Positions 8,945 to 20,208 are shown, counted from the stretch's first letter. The stretch: 56,374 nucleotides of DNA from Idiomarina baltica OS145 (GCF_000152885.1 NZ_CH672410.1:1-56374); one strand, 5' to 3'. Numbers and translations: made by a program. The notes: generated from the letters alone by a model not told the origin.

Positions 8945-10182
8945 TGCAGTCTAAAACAGCGATGAAATCTTTATTTCGTACCAGCCTGATTGCCTTAGCA
9001 GGGCTTTCATTGTCGGCGTGTTCTCTTTTCGGTGATGACGACGAAGAAATCAAAGTCGCTCCGTTACAACCAGTCAGCCAACAGGTCGATACACGGATCA
9101 AGTGGGAACGTTCGGTCGGCGATGGCATCGGCGATTATTTTTCAAGGCTCAACCCAACGGTAGCCTATGGCAAGGTATTTGCCGCCGATAGACAGGGGCT
9201 TGTTAAGGCGTTTGATAAAGAAAGCGGTGAAACCTTGTGGCAAGTTAATTTACATAGCCTGATAGAAATTAACGAAGGTTCAGACGATAGCTGGTTTGGA
9301 GGCTTGTTTGCTTCACCCTTCCCGGCTCGTATCGCCGGTGGCTTAGTCGCTCAATATAATAAGTTGTTTTTGGGCACCGAAAACGGTGATGTTGTCGCAC
9401 TAGATACCGAAACAGGCAAACTTGTTTGGCATGCTGAAGTGGGCAATGAGGTCACATCTGACCCAGCCGTGGGTGATGGTATGGTTGTGGTGCACACAAC
9501 CGGCGGCAAAGTGATTAGCCTCTCGGCTGACACCGGTGAACAGAACTGGACTTTCGAATATCAGACACCCACCCTAACTTTACGCGGCGCTTCGGCACCA
9601 ACGATCGTAAGCGGTGGTGTGATTTTAGGTGATGCATCAGGCAAAGCTTCGGTCTTAATTGGCACTAGCGGTCAGCAAGCTTGGACGCAAACGGTGGGCG
9701 AGCCGACCGGTGCCACTGAGCTAGAGTCGTTAGCAGATATTGATGCCAACCCAGTGGTCGTGGGCGGTGTGATTTATATGATCGCTTATAACGGCGAACT
9801 CGTTGCGCTAGAGTTGCGTTCGGGTGAAGTGCGTTGGAAGCGTGATTACAGTTCTTATGAAAATCTCTTAGTCGACACGGGTAGCATCTATTTAACCGAT
9901 GCGGATAGTCACGTGTTTGGGCTGGATATTCAAGGTGGTATTGAGCAGTGGAGCAATAACGAGCTGTTTGGAAGAGCACTCACCGGACCTAAGAAAGTAG
10001 GTAATTATTTAGCTCTTGGTGACTTTGAGGGTTACCTCCACATACTCTCGGCAAACTCGGGAGAAATAGTTGGTCGTATGGAATTGGGCGGAGATGGAAT
10101 TTACGCGCAGCCAGTATCCGACGGCAACACTCTTTACGTACAAACCCGCGATGGCGACTTATACGCTATCGAGGTAAATTAG
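8944..10182 (+). CDS. bamB: Outer-membrane assembly lipoprotein BamB
   Basis: Beta-propeller lipoprotein of the BAM complex that inserts beta-barrel proteins in the outer membrane. A signal peptide ends in the lipobox LSAC (Cys26), followed by an acidic stretch. The remaining residues form PQQ-like repeats of the type [16 protein letters not shown], with repeated Asp-x-x-[TS]-G-E turns and about eight blades. The 412-residue length is close to E. coli (392). Its ATG overlaps the yfgM stop. BamB would serve the TonB-dependent receptors and the small barrel protein found later in the window. Confidence 0.95.
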   Translation: MQSKTAMKSLFRTSLIALAGLSLSACSLFGDDDEEIKVAPLQPVSQQVDTRIKWERSVGDGIGDYFSRLNPTVAYGKVFAADRQGLVKAFDKESGETLWQVNLHSLIEINEGSDDSWFGGLFASPFPARIAGGLVAQYNKLFLGTENGDVVALDTETGKLVWHAEVGNEVTSDPAVGDGMVVVHTTGGKVISLSADTGEQNWTFEYQTPTLTLRGASAPTIVSGGVILGDASGKASVLIGTSGQQAWTQTVGEPTGATELESLADIDANPVVVGGVIYMIAYNGELVALELRSGEVRWKRDYSSYENLLVDTGSIYLTDADSHVFGLDIQGGIEQWSNNELFGRALTGPKKVGNYLALGDFEGYLHILSANSGEIVGRMELGGDGIYAQPVSDGNTLYVQTRDGDLYAIEVN

Positions 10183-10195
10183 GAAATCGCTATAC

Positions 10196-11635
10196 ATGTT
10201 ACCTGTCGTGGCCTTAGTAGGTCGACCCAATGTAGGCAAATCTACATTATTTAATCGTTTAACTCGAACTCGGGATGCGCTGGTAGCAGACTTCCCGGGC
10301 TTGACCCGTGATCGTAAGTATGGCCAAGCCAATTACGACGGTTATCAGTTCATAGTTGTCGATACCGGCGGTATTCACGGTGATGAAGAGGGTATTGACG
10401 AGGTGATGGCTAAACAATCGCTGCAAGCGATTGAAGAGGCTGATGTTGTCTTGTTTTTGGTCGATGCACGCGACGGCGTCACCGTAGGTGATCAAGCGAT
10501 CGCGACTCATCTGCGTAAACAAAAGAAAAAAGTTTACTTAGTTGCTAACAAGATTGATGGAATCGATGCGGATTCTGCAATGGCAGACTTTTATTCGCTG
10601 GCACTAGGTAACCTCTATGGCATCGCGGCGGCACACGGGCGCGGTGTTGAACATTTGTTGGATTCATGCTTTAAGCCGTTAGCCGACGACTACCCAGACG
10701 TTATCGTGCCGGATGAGCCGGATAGCGAAGATCTGGAGCACGACGAAATTGATTACGATGCGTTACCGTTAAAGCTTGCTATTGTTGGGCGGCCAAATGT
10801 AGGTAAGTCAACACTCACTAACCGTATTCTTGGTGAAGATAGAGTGGTGGTGTTTGATATGCCTGGCACTACGCGTGATTCAGTCTACATCCCCATGGAG
10901 CGCGATGGACGAGAATATGTCTTGATCGATACCGCGGGTGTGCGGCGTCGGGGGCGTATTGATGAAGCGATTGAAAAATACTCAGTGGTTAAGACCCTGC
11001 AGGCAATCGAAGATGCCAACGTAGTTTTAGCGGTTATTGATGCACGGGAAACCATCAGCGACCAAGATCTTAACCTGATTGGTTTTGCGCTGAACGCCGG
11101 TCGTTCGATCGTGATCGCTGTCAATAAATGGGATGGTTTGCAGCAAGACCATAAGGATGAAATTAAACGGGAACTCGATCGTCGCCTAGGCTTTGTCGAC
11201 TTCGCCCGTTTGCACTTTATCTCAGCGCTACATGGTACGGGCGTTGGTCACTTATTTGAGTCCGTTGAAGAAGCTTATAAGAGTGCGACGCAACGTGTGT
11301 CGACCTCTAAGTTGACCAAGATTATGGAGATGGCACAAGAAGAGCATCAGCCGCCATTGGTTGGGGGGCGTCGAGTGAAACTGAAATATGCGCATGCTGG
11401 GGGTTATAACCCACCGCGTATCGTGATCCACGGTAATCAGGTTACTCGCTTGCCAGGTTCTTATCAGCGCTATTTAACGAACTATTTCCGTAAGGCGCTT
11501 GGGGTCATGGGAACACCGATTAAAGTTGAGTTCCGAGAGCCGAAAAACCCGTATGCCGGTAAGAAGAACAACCTGACGCTATCGCAGCAACGCAAACGTC
11601 GTCGGTTGATGAAGTTTGTTAAGAAGAGCAAATAG
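10196..11635 (+). CDS. der: Ribosome assembly GTPase Der (EngA)
   Basis: Double-GTPase required for 50S subunit maturation. The first G domain (about 1-165) has [13 protein letters not shown] and NKID. An acidic linker is followed by the second G domain (about 195-375) with a second [18 protein letters not shown] and NKWD. A KH-like domain (about 380-460) and a basic tail end the protein. The length of 479 residues is normal. It is the last gene of the hisS-yfgM-bamB-der run and is followed by a strong terminator. Confidence 0.97.
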   Translation: MLPVVALVGRPNVGKSTLFNRLTRTRDALVADFPGLTRDRKYGQANYDGYQFIVVDTGGIHGDEEGIDEVMAKQSLQAIEEADVVLFLVDARDGVTVGDQAIATHLRKQKKKVYLVANKIDGIDADSAMADFYSLALGNLYGIAAAHGRGVEHLLDSCFKPLADDYPDVIVPDEPDSEDLEHDEIDYDALPLKLAIVGRPNVGKSTLTNRILGEDRVVVFDMPGTTRDSVYIPMERDGREYVLIDTAGVRRRGRIDEAIEKYSVVKTLQAIEDANVVLAVIDARETISDQDLNLIGFALNAGRSIVIAVNKWDGLQQDHKDEIKRELDRRLGFVDFARLHFISALHGTGVGHLFESVEEAYKSATQRVSTSKLTKIMEMAQEEHQPPLVGGRRVKLKYAHAGGYNPPRIVIHGNQVTRLPGSYQRYLTNYFRKALGVMGTPIKVEFREPKNPYAGKKNNLTLSQQRKRRRLMKFVKKSK

Positions 11636-11638
11636 CAC

Positions 11639-11667
11639 AAAAAGAGGTCCTCAGGACCTCTTTTTTT
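11639..11667. terminator. Terminator between der and hslO, usable in both directions
   Basis: A stem formed by AAAGAGGTCC and GGACCTCTTT with a 3-base loop (11651-11653) has A residues on one side and T residues on the other. It can therefore end der transcripts on the plus strand and hslRO transcripts on the minus strand. Confidence 0.85.
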
Positions 11668-11687
11668 ATCCATACGTAGCCGCGCGG

Positions 11688-12524
11688 CTACGCGAAGTCT
11701 TCGTCTTTAAAAACATATTCCGTCAGACAGTAGTCGCAGGTCATGACAATCTCGCCATCCTGCTCAAGGATCTGTTTAAGCTCGTCAACAGGGACTGACG
11801 CCAATGCCTCTAATGTGCGCTCTTTCGAACAGCCACATACAAAGCTAACCGGTTGCGATGGATACATATGTACGGTTTCTTCGTGATACAGACGATGCAG
11901 CAGTTGTTCAGCCGGAAGTGTAAACAATTCTTGTGCGGTCACGGTCTCGGTCAAGGTCGCCAAGTGCTCAAAGCCAACCATGTCTTTCCCCGAGGCAGGC
12001 ATGCGTTGTAAAAACATACCCGCAGCATGCTCTCCATCGGCGAATAGCCAAACGCGGGTCGACAACTGTTCAGACTGTTCGAAGTAGTCTTGAATAACCT
12101 CTGCGAGTGAATCGGCGTCGGCACTGACAACGCCCTGATAGCGCTCGCCATCTTGCGGAGTCAAGGTAATAATCAGTTGCCCGCGGCCAATCAGGCTGCG
12201 TAAATCAGTTTCACCAATATCAGCGCGCACCCGAGCAATACCGCGTAGTTCTAATGCATGGTTACCATTAACAGCGACAAAATTAACCGGTCCATCGCCT
12301 TGCAGTTGCACCGCAATATGACCTTCAAACTTGAGTGTCGCAGTCAGCAACGAAACGGCCGCCATCATTTCACCAAGCAACTGTTGTACCGCCGGATGAT
12401 ACTGATGTCCTTTAATTAAGCTTTGGTAACTACTGGTCAATTGCACCATCTCGCCGCGTACATCTTGCTCTGCAAAGCTGTAGCGCGCGAGTTGATCGGT
12501 TGGATAGTCAAGCTGGGTTGTCAT
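11688..12524 (-). CDS. hslO: Redox-regulated chaperone Hsp33
   Basis: Cytoplasmic holdase chaperone that is switched on by oxidation, when its zinc centre is lost. The protein has 278 residues. The four zinc cysteines are in the expected C-terminal pattern: CGC near residue 229 and CDYC about 30 residues later, in MTCDYCLTEY. The N-terminal binding domain is of normal length. The start overlaps the end of hslR by four bases, giving an hslR-hslO operon as in E. coli. Confidence 0.96.
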   Translation of the reverse strand: MTTQLDYPTDQLARYSFAEQDVRGEMVQLTSSYQSLIKGHQYHPAVQQLLGEMMAAVSLLTATLKFEGHIAVQLQGDGPVNFVAVNGNHALELRGIARVRADIGETDLRSLIGRGQLIITLTPQDGERYQGVVSADADSLAEVIQDYFEQSEQLSTRVWLFADGEHAAGMFLQRMPASGKDMVGFEHLATLTETVTAQELFTLPAEQLLHRLYHEETVHMYPSQPVSFVCGCSKERTLEALASVPVDELKQILEQDGEIVMTCDYCLTEYVFKDEDFA

Positions 12525-12916
12525 GTATTACCACCATCTTTCATTTTAATCAGTTGCCGGCGTTGTTTCTTATCCGGACGTTTGTCGGGATGTGGGTTGT
12601 AAAGCGCATTCAACTTACGCGCCTCAGCATTCTGCTCGCGTTTCTCTATACTCGCTTCAGACTCTTGGTAAAGTGATTGTGCCTCAGGCGCTCCCCGTCG
12701 TTGCTCGCTCAGCCCCAATACTTCGACCTCTTTGCTGTCAAAGCCTTGTCGTAAGGTAATTCGATCACCTATCTGCACGAGCTTAGAGGGCTTACTGCGT
12801 TTACCTGCAACGTGTACTTTGCCAGATTGAACCATCTGACGTGCAAGCGCCCGCGTTTTATAAAAGCGCGCTGCCCAGAGCCATTTGTCGAGCCTTACAC
12901 CACTGTCTTGTGTCAT
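12521..12916 (-). CDS. hslR: Heat-shock S4-domain RNA-binding protein Hsp15
   Basis: Binds free 50S subunits carrying nascent chains and rescues stalled translation complexes after heat shock. The 131-residue protein opens with an S4 RNA-binding domain (about 8-70: VRLDKWLWAARFYKTRALARQ) and ends in a basic tail (DKRPDKKQRRQLIK). Length and order match E. coli hslR-hslO. The upstream A/T-rich region on the minus strand contains a TATAAT-like element around 12935-12945, but I do not see a convincing heat-shock sigma-32 promoter. Confidence 0.93.
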   Translation of the reverse strand: MTQDSGVRLDKWLWAARFYKTRALARQMVQSGKVHVAGKRSKPSKLVQIGDRITLRQGFDSKEVEVLGLSEQRRGAPEAQSLYQESEASIEKREQNAEARKLNALYNPHPDKRPDKKQRRQLIKMKDGGNT

Positions 12917-13041
12917 AAAATCGTCACGAAAATATTATAAAATTAGTGTTAATCGATTGTTGACTACTCGTGCCTACGCTACAATGCAAAAACATCAAAT
13001 TACTATAATTCGACGATGCGAGACTAGCGCTAGCCATCAAG

Positions 13042-13070
13042 TTGCGTATATTGTATCAAATTCCTATACG
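13042..13070 (+). promoter_or_regulatory. Candidate promoter of the gsp operon
   Basis: TTGCGT (13042-13047) and TATACG (13065-13070) are 17 bases apart in the 203-base gap between hslR and gspC. This is the best sigma-70-like pair in that gap on the plus strand. It would give a leader of roughly 40 bases. Confidence 0.4.
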
Positions 13071-13119
13071 GATGTAGTGCATTGCTTCGGTAAAACAACA
13101 ACGATAAAAGTGAATTAAA

Positions 13120-14001
13120 TTGATAAGCCTAACGCCATCAACCCAGAACGCGAGTCAGTGGATATCCCGCTCGATCACCTTAGTAACGGTGCTTTTGTGG
13201 ATATGGGTCGTCATTGTTGCTGCGCAAGCAACGTGGTGGTTTGTTACGCCCACGCCAGAGACTCAGCAACGTCCAGACGTAGACGTGCGTTCACAAAGTC
13301 GCGACAACCAAAGTGTCGATCTCGCTCAGTTACAGCAATTGCCTATTTTTGGCCGTCAGCAGGCCGGCACCCAAACGCATGGTAATGATTATGCAAACGC
13401 ACCTAAAACGTCATTGAACGTGCGTTTAGTCGGAGTCTCTGCCAGTTCGCGACCCGAGCGGTCAGCGGCTATTATTGAGCAGGCGGGTAAGCAATCGACC
13501 TACATTGTCGGTGATACGATAGGGCGAAGCCGTGTCAGTGTGGAACAAATCCTTGCCGATCGTGTCATTCTCGATAACGGTGGGCGTTTAGAAACATTGC
13601 AATTAGAGGACATTGGTGAAGACCGTCCAGCATTATCGTTAGTTGTCGAAAGTAGTGGTAAAACTGACGCTAATGAACCGAAAGAGACCGCGAACGCATT
13701 GCAACGAGTTAAACAAGATCCGGGTCAACTATTAGACTACGTTTCTATCACACCCGTTTTAGAGCAAGGTAGCTTACAAGGCTACCGCCTTTCGCCTGGT
13801 AATCAGGCCGATATATTTTATCAAGCAGGCTTTCAGGAAGGCGATTTAGCCGTCGCAATCAACGGTTATGACTTGACCGATATGCAACAAGCCTCAGAGT
13901 TGAGCAGCCAATTACAGGACGCAACCGAAGCAAATGTGACGGTGCTACGTAACGGCGAGCGTATCGAGCTGAGTCTGCAGCTTCCTAACCAGCAGGAATA
14001 A
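13120..14001 (+). CDS. gspC: Type II secretion inner-membrane/periplasmic protein GspC
   Basis: Connects the inner-membrane platform to the secretin GspD. A cytoplasmic N terminus leads to a membrane helix (about 17-38), then the periplasmic HR domain (about 65-160, with LPIFG and LNVRLVGV), and a C-terminal PDZ domain (about 205-290, with GFQEGDLAVAINGYDL). The length is 293 residues. The start is TTG 13120; no ATG or GTG exists in frame before the membrane helix, and the ribosome site is weak, so the exact start is uncertain. It is first of twelve consecutive gsp genes; gspD follows after five bases. Confidence 0.93.
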   Translation: MISLTPSTQNASQWISRSITLVTVLLWIWVVIVAAQATWWFVTPTPETQQRPDVDVRSQSRDNQSVDLAQLQQLPIFGRQQAGTQTHGNDYANAPKTSLNVRLVGVSASSRPERSAAIIEQAGKQSTYIVGDTIGRSRVSVEQILADRVILDNGGRLETLQLEDIGEDRPALSLVVESSGKTDANEPKETANALQRVKQDPGQLLDYVSITPVLEQGSLQGYRLSPGNQADIFYQAGFQEGDLAVAINGYDLTDMQQASELSSQLQDATEANVTVLRNGERIELSLQLPNQQE

Positions 14002-14006
14002 TAATT

Positions 14007-16094
14007 ATGACAGTTACCCGTTTTGGTCCAAAAACATGGTTGAGTGCGCTGGCCATTGCAGTCGGTTCGGTATCAATGACGATGCCTGCGCCGTCAATTG
14101 CGCAAGAATACGCCGCTAGTTTTAAAAATACGGATATTACTGAGTTTATACAGGTGGTCGGTCGTAACTTGGGTAAAACCATTATTATCGATCCGAATGT
14201 GCGTGGCACCATCGATGTGCGTAGCTACGATGTAATGAACGAAGATCAGTATTATCAATTCTTTTTGAATGTCCTAGAAGTGTATGGCTTTGCTGCGGTG
14301 CAGATGGATTCGGGGGTGATTAAAGTTATCCGAGACAAAGATGCTCAACATGCGCCTTTGCCGGTGGTTGCGGGTGACCAAAACGAACAAGGCGACACCA
14401 TGATCACTCGGGTGGTGCCGGTAGAAAACGTCTCAGTACGTGAGTTGGCACCGTTATTACGTCAGTTAAACGACCAAACGGGCGGCGGTATGGTGGTAAG
14501 CTATGACCCCTCCAATGTCATCATGATGACAGGTCGTGCCGAGACGATTTCTCGTTTGGTGCAAATTATCGAACGTGTTGATAAAGCCGGTGACCAGGAT
14601 GTCGACATCGTGGAACTGCAGTATGCTTCGGCACGTGAACTGGTAGGGATTGCGCAAAATTTATTTGAAAAAGCGAATGCCGATGGCACACCTGCATTAT
14701 TGATTCCGAAAATTGTCGCCGATGAACGCAGTAACAGCGTTATTGTCAGCGGTGAGCCGCGCGCACGTTCTCGGGTTGTTAAATTGATAAAGCAACTCGA
14801 CCAAGACCTTAAAACTGAGGGTAACACCCGCGTTTACTACCTCAAGTATGCGCGCGCCGAGGAAATGGTCGAAGTATTACAAAACGTCAGTCAGTCGATC
14901 AAAGCGGAAGAAGCGAAACAAACGGGCCAGAATTCAGTACGAAACCGTGCTGATAACAGCATCAGTATCAGTGCGCATGAATCCACTAACACGGTGGTAA
15001 TAACCGCTGAACCCGACATGTTAGCAGCGCTTGAGAACGTAATCCGTGATCTCGATATTCGTCGAGCGCAAGTGCAAGTCGAGGCGATTATCGTTGAGGT
15101 ATTAGAAGGCGATAATGTCGATTTTGGTATCCAATGGATCAGTGAAAATGGCGGCTTAGTTCAATACAATACGGGTAACCAAGTTCCGATCGGTAGTTTA
15201 GCCGCAGCAGCTTACCAGGCTCGCCCGCGCGAGGGTACATCGGTGACTACCGTCAACGATAATGGTCAAACAGTGACAACGACCAATCCCGAAGAGCGTG
15301 GCAATTTAGAGCTTCTAGCGAACTTGCTTGGCAACGTAAACGGAATGATGTTTGGAACAATCCAAAATGATTGGGCGGCGGTTGTTCAAGCTGTCTCACA
15401 AGATACCAACTCTAATATCCTAGCCACGCCAAGTATTGTTACAGTTGATAACGAAGAAGCCAGTTTTCTAGTCGGTCAGGAAGTACCAACGATCACAGGC
15501 TCCACACTCGGCAATGATAACCAAAGCCCATTCCAAACAGTGGATCGCCAAGAAATCGGTATTAAGCTCAAGGTCACCCCGCAAATTAACGAGGGTAATG
15601 CCGTACAAATGGTAATAGAACAAGAAGTCTCGAGTCTAAGTGGCGCAACATCGGTCGATGTTATCGTGAACAAACGCGAGTTAAAGACCACCGTGATGGC
15701 TGAGGACGGCGAAACTATCGTTCTCGGCGGTTTGATAGATGAGGATGTCCAAGAATCGGTATCGAAGATTCCATTACTTGGCGATATTCCTTTTATCGGT
15801 CGGTTGTTCAGTTCAACCTCAACATCCACACAAAAGCGCAACTTGATGGTATTTATCCGGCCAACTATCGTTCGTAACGGTAGTAAGCTCTCTGATATCA
15901 GTAAGCAAAAATACAACTACATGCGAGCACTACAACTCGATCGTCGGTCTCGTGGTGTGGCACTGATGCCTGATAAAGAAACACCAGTGATGAACGACTG
16001 GAACAGCGATTTAACCTTGCCGCCGAGCTTTGAGGAGTACCTCAACGAAAAGGGCGCGATTAAAGAAGAGTTAAAAGAGCAGCAAGATGACTGA
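14007..16094 (+). CDS. gspD: Type II secretion outer-membrane secretin GspD
   Basis: Forms the multimeric outer-membrane channel through which folded proteins leave the periplasm. The 695-residue precursor has a signal peptide (about 1-32, ending at IAQ), an N0 domain ([22 protein letters not shown]), N1-N3 repeats (about 130-370), and the secretin core (about 430-650) with the typical VPTITGS and [16 protein letters not shown] strings. The C-terminal S domain is short. The start overlaps nothing upstream, but the 3' end overlaps gspE by eight bases. No GspS pilotin gene is in the cluster. Confidence 0.96.
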   Translation: MTVTRFGPKTWLSALAIAVGSVSMTMPAPSIAQEYAASFKNTDITEFIQVVGRNLGKTIIIDPNVRGTIDVRSYDVMNEDQYYQFFLNVLEVYGFAAVQMDSGVIKVIRDKDAQHAPLPVVAGDQNEQGDTMITRVVPVENVSVRELAPLLRQLNDQTGGGMVVSYDPSNVIMMTGRAETISRLVQIIERVDKAGDQDVDIVELQYASARELVGIAQNLFEKANADGTPALLIPKIVADERSNSVIVSGEPRARSRVVKLIKQLDQDLKTEGNTRVYYLKYARAEEMVEVLQNVSQSIKAEEAKQTGQNSVRNRADNSISISAHESTNTVVITAEPDMLAALENVIRDLDIRRAQVQVEAIIVEVLEGDNVDFGIQWISENGGLVQYNTGNQVPIGSLAAAAYQARPREGTSVTTVNDNGQTVTTTNPEERGNLELLANLLGNVNGMMFGTIQNDWAAVVQAVSQDTNSNILATPSIVTVDNEEASFLVGQEVPTITGSTLGNDNQSPFQTVDRQEIGIKLKVTPQINEGNAVQMVIEQEVSSLSGATSVDVIVNKRELKTTVMAEDGETIVLGGLIDEDVQESVSKIPLLGDIPFIGRLFSSTSTSTQKRNLMVFIRPTIVRNGSKLSDISKQKYNYMRALQLDRRSRGVALMPDKETPVMNDWNSDLTLPPSFEEYLNEKGAIKEELKEQQDD

Positions 16095-17568
16095 TGCCAG
16101 TAATATTGCCACAAAGCGCTTACCCTTTAGCTTTGCTAAGCGTTTTGGTGTTGTGGTTGAAGATGGCGAGCCGCCCGTCGTGCATCATCGCGACGGCGCG
16201 TCAGCGGAAACGCTACTTGAGGTACGACGTCGTTTAGGCGAGGTATTTACCTTGCAACGGCACGATACCGAAGCATTTGAGCGTTTGTTGACCCAAGCCT
16301 ATCAGCGCGACTCATCCGAGGCGAAACAACTGATGGAAGATATCGGCAATGAGTCCGATTTATTCTCATTAGCGGATGAGCTGCCGCAAACCGAAGACTT
16401 ATTAGAAAGTGAAGATGACGCGCCTATTATCAAACTGATCAACGCGATGTTGAGCGAGGCGATTAAAGAAGGTGCATCAGATATTCACATCGAAACCTAC
16501 GAGAAGCAGTTAACCATTCGCTTTCGTATCGATGGCGTTCTGCGTGAGGTGCTGACACCTAATCGCAAGCTGTCTTCATTGTTGGTTTCCCGTATTAAAG
16601 TTATGGCGCAGCTGGATATTGCCGAGAAGCGAGTGCCACAAGACGGACGTATCTCTTTACTGATTGCCGGACGCGCCGTCGATGTGCGGGTTTCGACTAT
16701 GCCATCGAATCACGGTGAGCGCGTAGTGCTGCGCTTGTTAGATAAAAACAATGCCCGCCTTAATCTCGAGCAACTCGGTATGACAGAAGCCAACCGCGAA
16801 GTATTCGCCGAGCTGATCCATAAACCTCACGGTATTATCTTGGTTACCGGTCCTACCGGCTCGGGTAAGTCGACCACGCTCTATGCCGGATTGACCGAGA
16901 TTAACTCGAAAGACCGCAACATTTTGACGGTTGAAGACCCGATCGAATACGCAATTGATGGTATCGGGCAGACGCAGGTTAATCCGCGTGTTGATATGAC
17001 TTTTGCGCGGGGCTTACGTGCGATTTTGCGTCAGGACCCTGATGTCGTTATGGTCGGTGAGATCCGCGATATCGAAACCGCACAAATTGCGGTACAGGCG
17101 TCATTAACCGGTCACTTGGTTTTGTCGACGCTGCACACCAATACCGCAGCGGGCGCGATAACCCGCTTGGAAGATATGGGCGTAGAGCCATTCTTGTTGT
17201 CCTCAAGCCTACTCGCGGTGTTGTCACAGCGCTTAGTAAGGACCTTGTGCCCAGACTGTAAGCAACCGCATCAGGCCGACGAAAAAGAGCGCGCGTTACT
17301 CGGTGTGACTGATTCAGCGTTGACGATTTACCGTGCACAAGGTTGCGAAAAGTGCAACCAGACAGGTTATCGCGGACGTACGGGCATACATGAACTCATC
17401 GAAGTGGATGAGCACGTACGTGAGCTCATTCATAACGGTCACGGCGAGCAGTCCATTGAACGCTATGTGCGTAAGCATACCCCGAGCATTCGCAGCGATG
17501 GTTTGGCGAAAGTACGCCATGGCGTAACCACCCTTGAGGAAGTTTTGCGCGTGACGCGCGAGGAGTAA
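16087..17568 (+). CDS. gspE: Type II secretion ATPase GspE
   Basis: Cytoplasmic hexameric ATPase that drives pseudopilus assembly. The 493-residue protein has an N-terminal GspL-interacting region (1-100), a catalytic domain with Walker [10 protein letters not shown] (about 255-263), the Asp box and Walker B, and conserved histidines in LSTLHTN. The four zinc cysteines are at about 388, 391, 420 and 423 (CPDC and CEKC), the arrangement specific to GspE. It overlaps gspD by eight bases. Confidence 0.96.
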   Translation: MTDASNIATKRLPFSFAKRFGVVVEDGEPPVVHHRDGASAETLLEVRRRLGEVFTLQRHDTEAFERLLTQAYQRDSSEAKQLMEDIGNESDLFSLADELPQTEDLLESEDDAPIIKLINAMLSEAIKEGASDIHIETYEKQLTIRFRIDGVLREVLTPNRKLSSLLVSRIKVMAQLDIAEKRVPQDGRISLLIAGRAVDVRVSTMPSNHGERVVLRLLDKNNARLNLEQLGMTEANREVFAELIHKPHGIILVTGPTGSGKSTTLYAGLTEINSKDRNILTVEDPIEYAIDGIGQTQVNPRVDMTFARGLRAILRQDPDVVMVGEIRDIETAQIAVQASLTGHLVLSTLHTNTAAGAITRLEDMGVEPFLLSSSLLAVLSQRLVRTLCPDCKQPHQADEKERALLGVTDSALTIYRAQGCEKCNQTGYRGRTGIHELIEVDEHVRELIHNGHGEQSIERYVRKHTPSIRSDGLAKVRHGVTTLEEVLRVTREE

Positions 17569-17571
17569 TCT

Positions 17572-18798
17572 GTGGCGGCTTTTGAGTATCATGCGCTGGC
17601 GGCAGATGGGCGTAAGAAGAAAGGCATCATCGAAGCAGACACCATCCGTCAGGTGCGTCAGCAACTGCGCGACCAAGGGCTTATCCCCATGGATGTTATG
17701 CCTGCTGCCGAACAAGAACACAAGAAAGGTCAACAGCAAAGTCGTTGGCGTCGTGTACGCCGTGTCAAAGCACAAGATTTAGCGCTGATTACTCGCCAGC
17801 TATCCACTTTGGTCAACTCGGCTTTACCCATTGAGCAGTGTTTGCTCGCCGTGGCAGACCAAAGTGAAAAGCCACGCATGAAACAACTACTCATGGCGGT
17901 GCGCAGTAAAGTAGTCGAAGGTTATGGTCTCGCGGAGGCGATGGCGGAATATCCCGGCGTGTTCGATTCGCTCTACACAGCGATGGTCGCTGCCGGTGAA
18001 AAGTCAGGCCACTTGGATCAAGTCCTGGATGAGTTAGCCGATTACACCGAACAACGCCAGCATATGAAGAGCCAGTTGACGCAAGCCTTGGTGTATCCAG
18101 TGATGCTGACATTAGTGGCGATCAGTATTGTGATCTTTCTGCTAGTGTCTATTGTGCCGCAAATCGTGCACAACTTTTCTACCCTCGGACAGACGTTACC
18201 ACCCACCACTCAATTTATGATTGGTTTATCGGAGTTTTTGCAGAACTGGGGCTTGTTTATCTTAGCCGGAATTGTGGTGTTGGTGTTTGCCTTTAAGCAA
18301 TGGTTAAAGAAGCCCGAACATGAGCTTAAATACCATAAACGGCTGTTAAAGTTGCCGTTGCTAGGTCGAGTGATTCGGGGCGTCAGTACTGCACGTTTCG
18401 CGCGTACCTTGAGTATACTTACGTCATCGGCAGTGCCGTTACTCGATGGACTTAAAATCACAGCCACAGTGATTGGTAACCGTGCGATCAGAGAAGCCGT
18501 GGACGAAGCGGCAACGCGGGTACGTGAGGGGGCATCACTGCGTGCGGCATTGCAAGAAACCGGTTTGTTTCCACCAATGATGCTCCACATGATCGCCGCA
18601 GGTGAGAAATCCGGTGAGTTACAGCAAATGTTGCGACGCACCGCAGATAACCAAGACAGAGAATTTGAATCATTGGTGCAAATATCACTCAAAGTCTTTG
18701 AGCCGGTGCTTATCGTTTCGATGGCCGGGATTGTATTCTTTATTGTATTGTCAATTATTCAGCCAATTTTGCAGTTGAACCAGAGTATAGGGTTTTAA
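17572..18798 (+). CDS. gspF: Type II secretion inner-membrane platform protein GspF
   Basis: Polytopic platform protein, 408 residues, with two copies of the GspF domain: about 70-195 and 270-400. Each is followed by hydrophobic segments (about 172-195, 222-243 and 375-397). Family strings include LALITRQLSTLVNSALPIEQ and ARFARTLSILTSSAVPLL. The GTG start is three bases after gspE. It probably converts ATPase motion by GspE into pseudopilin extraction. Confidence 0.96.
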   Translation: MAAFEYHALAADGRKKKGIIEADTIRQVRQQLRDQGLIPMDVMPAAEQEHKKGQQQSRWRRVRRVKAQDLALITRQLSTLVNSALPIEQCLLAVADQSEKPRMKQLLMAVRSKVVEGYGLAEAMAEYPGVFDSLYTAMVAAGEKSGHLDQVLDELADYTEQRQHMKSQLTQALVYPVMLTLVAISIVIFLLVSIVPQIVHNFSTLGQTLPPTTQFMIGLSEFLQNWGLFILAGIVVLVFAFKQWLKKPEHELKYHKRLLKLPLLGRVIRGVSTARFARTLSILTSSAVPLLDGLKITATVIGNRAIREAVDEAATRVREGASLRAALQETGLFPPMMLHMIAAGEKSGELQQMLRRTADNQDREFESLVQISLKVFEPVLIVSMAGIVFFIVLSIIQPILQLNQSIGF

Positions 18799-18800
18799 AT

Positions 18801-19238
18801 ATGATGCGTAAAAATCAAGGTTTTTCATTGGTCGAAATTATGGTGGTTATCGCCATTATCGGTATTCTCGCTACCATGATTCTACCCAATGTGTTGGGCA
18901 GCCAAGAGCAGGCGAATAAACAGAAAGTGACAGCAGACTTAGTCTCGCTTGAGAACGCGTTAGCGCAATATCACTTAGATAACGGCATGTTTCCAACCAC
19001 AGAACAAGGTTTAGAAGCCTTGGTGGAGCGGCCTAATGTTGATCCGCAGCCACGCAACTACCGCAATGGCGGCTATATTCAACGTCTGCCGCAAGACCCG
19101 TATGGTAACGACTATATGTTACTTAACCCCGGTGAGTACGACGATATCGATATTTTCTCACCCGGTCCCGATCAACAGCCAGGCACTGATGATGATTTTG
19201 GTAACTGGATGATCGGACAAGACAACGAATCCAACTAA
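18801..19238 (+). CDS. gspG: Type II secretion major pseudopilin GspG
   Basis: Main subunit of the pseudopilus. The prepilin leader MMRKNQG is cut before FSLVEIMVV, with Glu at mature position 5 and the methylated Phe at position 1. The globular part has the GspG calcium-loop region near the C terminus (SPGPDQQPGTDDD). At 145 residues it is the usual length. Two ATGs at 18801 and 18804 are equivalent. The processing peptidase (PilD/GspO) must be encoded elsewhere. Confidence 0.96.
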   Translation: MMRKNQGFSLVEIMVVIAIIGILATMILPNVLGSQEQANKQKVTADLVSLENALAQYHLDNGMFPTTEQGLEALVERPNVDPQPRNYRNGGYIQRLPQDPYGNDYMLLNPGEYDDIDIFSPGPDQQPGTDDDFGNWMIGQDNESN

Positions 19239-19241
19239 GTA

Positions 19242-19820
19242 ATGCGCTCATCGGCGTGCAAGCCATCAGGGTTTACCCTTGTTGAGATTCTCGTGGTGAT
19301 GGCGATCGTGGGTTTGATTGCTGCATCGGTGGTATTTACTGTGCCGAGCATGACCCGCGATGAAACCACGCCACAAACCGCCGCCGCCACACTGAAAGCC
19401 CAGCTCCAGTGGGCGCGTGAACGCGCCATGATAGAGCAACGTCCGCTCGGGTTGTTACTTAACACCGAAGGGTATGAGTTTTTAAGGTGGCAGCAAACCG
19501 AAGAAGGCTGGCGTTGGCAAGCGGTCAATGAAAAGGGCTTAGCCGCTCAGGATTACCAAGATAACCTCAGTCTCGAGTGGCGCATCGATGAACCGCCCTT
19601 TATTGCGCAAGAAAAGCAGTTAGAAAACACCCTGTTTTCGCCGTCTGATGATAATGACGACGAAGATCAGCCGATGCCTCAGTTACTGATACTGCCGACA
19701 GGTGAGTTGACACAATTTTCGATTCAGTTTGCCGCGCCCTTTGATACCGAACCGAGCTACTGGTTAATTGCTGATAGCGCATGGACCACTCGCATAGCAG
19801 ATAGTGATGAAACGCAATAA
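19242..19820 (+). CDS. gspH: Type II secretion minor pseudopilin GspH
   Basis: Minor pseudopilin, 192 residues. The leader MRSSACKPSG is cleaved before FTLVEILVV and carries Glu5. The soluble part contains a serine- and aspartate-rich insertion (SPSDDNDDED) around residues 130-140. It probably sits in the pseudopilus below the GspI-J-K tip. It begins three bases after gspG and overlaps gspI by 14 bases. Confidence 0.92.
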   Translation: MRSSACKPSGFTLVEILVVMAIVGLIAASVVFTVPSMTRDETTPQTAAATLKAQLQWARERAMIEQRPLGLLLNTEGYEFLRWQQTEEGWRWQAVNEKGLAAQDYQDNLSLEWRIDEPPFIAQEKQLENTLFSPSDDNDDEDQPMPQLLILPTGELTQFSIQFAAPFDTEPSYWLIADSAWTTRIADSDETQ

Positions 19821-20208
19821 TCGTGGTTTTACATTAATCGAGGTCATGGTTGCCATCGCCATCTTTGCGATGGCGGCACTGGCGGCTGTGTCGGCTGCAA
19901 GCGGTCACCTTAATAGTTTAAGCACCATCCAACAGCGCACCTTTGCCCAGTACGTAGCGGCTAATCGGCTGACCGAGCTGAATCTAACAACCACTTGGCC
20001 GATTAAAGATAATCAGCGCGGTAGTGAACGCCAAGGCGGCGTTGAGTGGCAGTGGCGGCAACAAGTGGTTGAAACGGTCACACCCAATGTGGTGGCGGTG
20101 ACTATTGAAGTCACACAGGGGGAGCAGGATTACCAATGGGCGCGACTGACCCAATATATTCGTAAACCTCAATTAGCCGATACCGACGGAGGCGATAATG
20201 CGCTCTGA
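19807..20208 (+). CDS. gspI: Type II secretion minor pseudopilin GspI
   Basis: Minor pseudopilin of the tip complex, 133 residues. The leader MKRNNRG is cleaved before FTLIEVMVA with Glu5. ATG 19807 is chosen over the GTG three bases upstream; both start inside gspH. The downstream gspJ start overlaps its end by 11 bases. This dense overlap implies coupled, stoichiometric translation of the tip subunits. Confidence 0.92.
   Translation: MKRNNRGFTLIEVMVAIAIFAMAALAAVSAASGHLNSLSTIQQRTFAQYVAANRLTELNLTTTWPIKDNQRGSERQGGVEWQWRQQVVETVTPNVVAVTIEVTQGEQDYQWARLTQYIRKPQLADTDGGDNAL

Noticed and set aside
12885-13118. 77-codon open frame between hslR and gspC
   Set aside because: It starts inside hslR on the opposite strand, has irregular composition and no ribosome site; the region is better explained as promoters.
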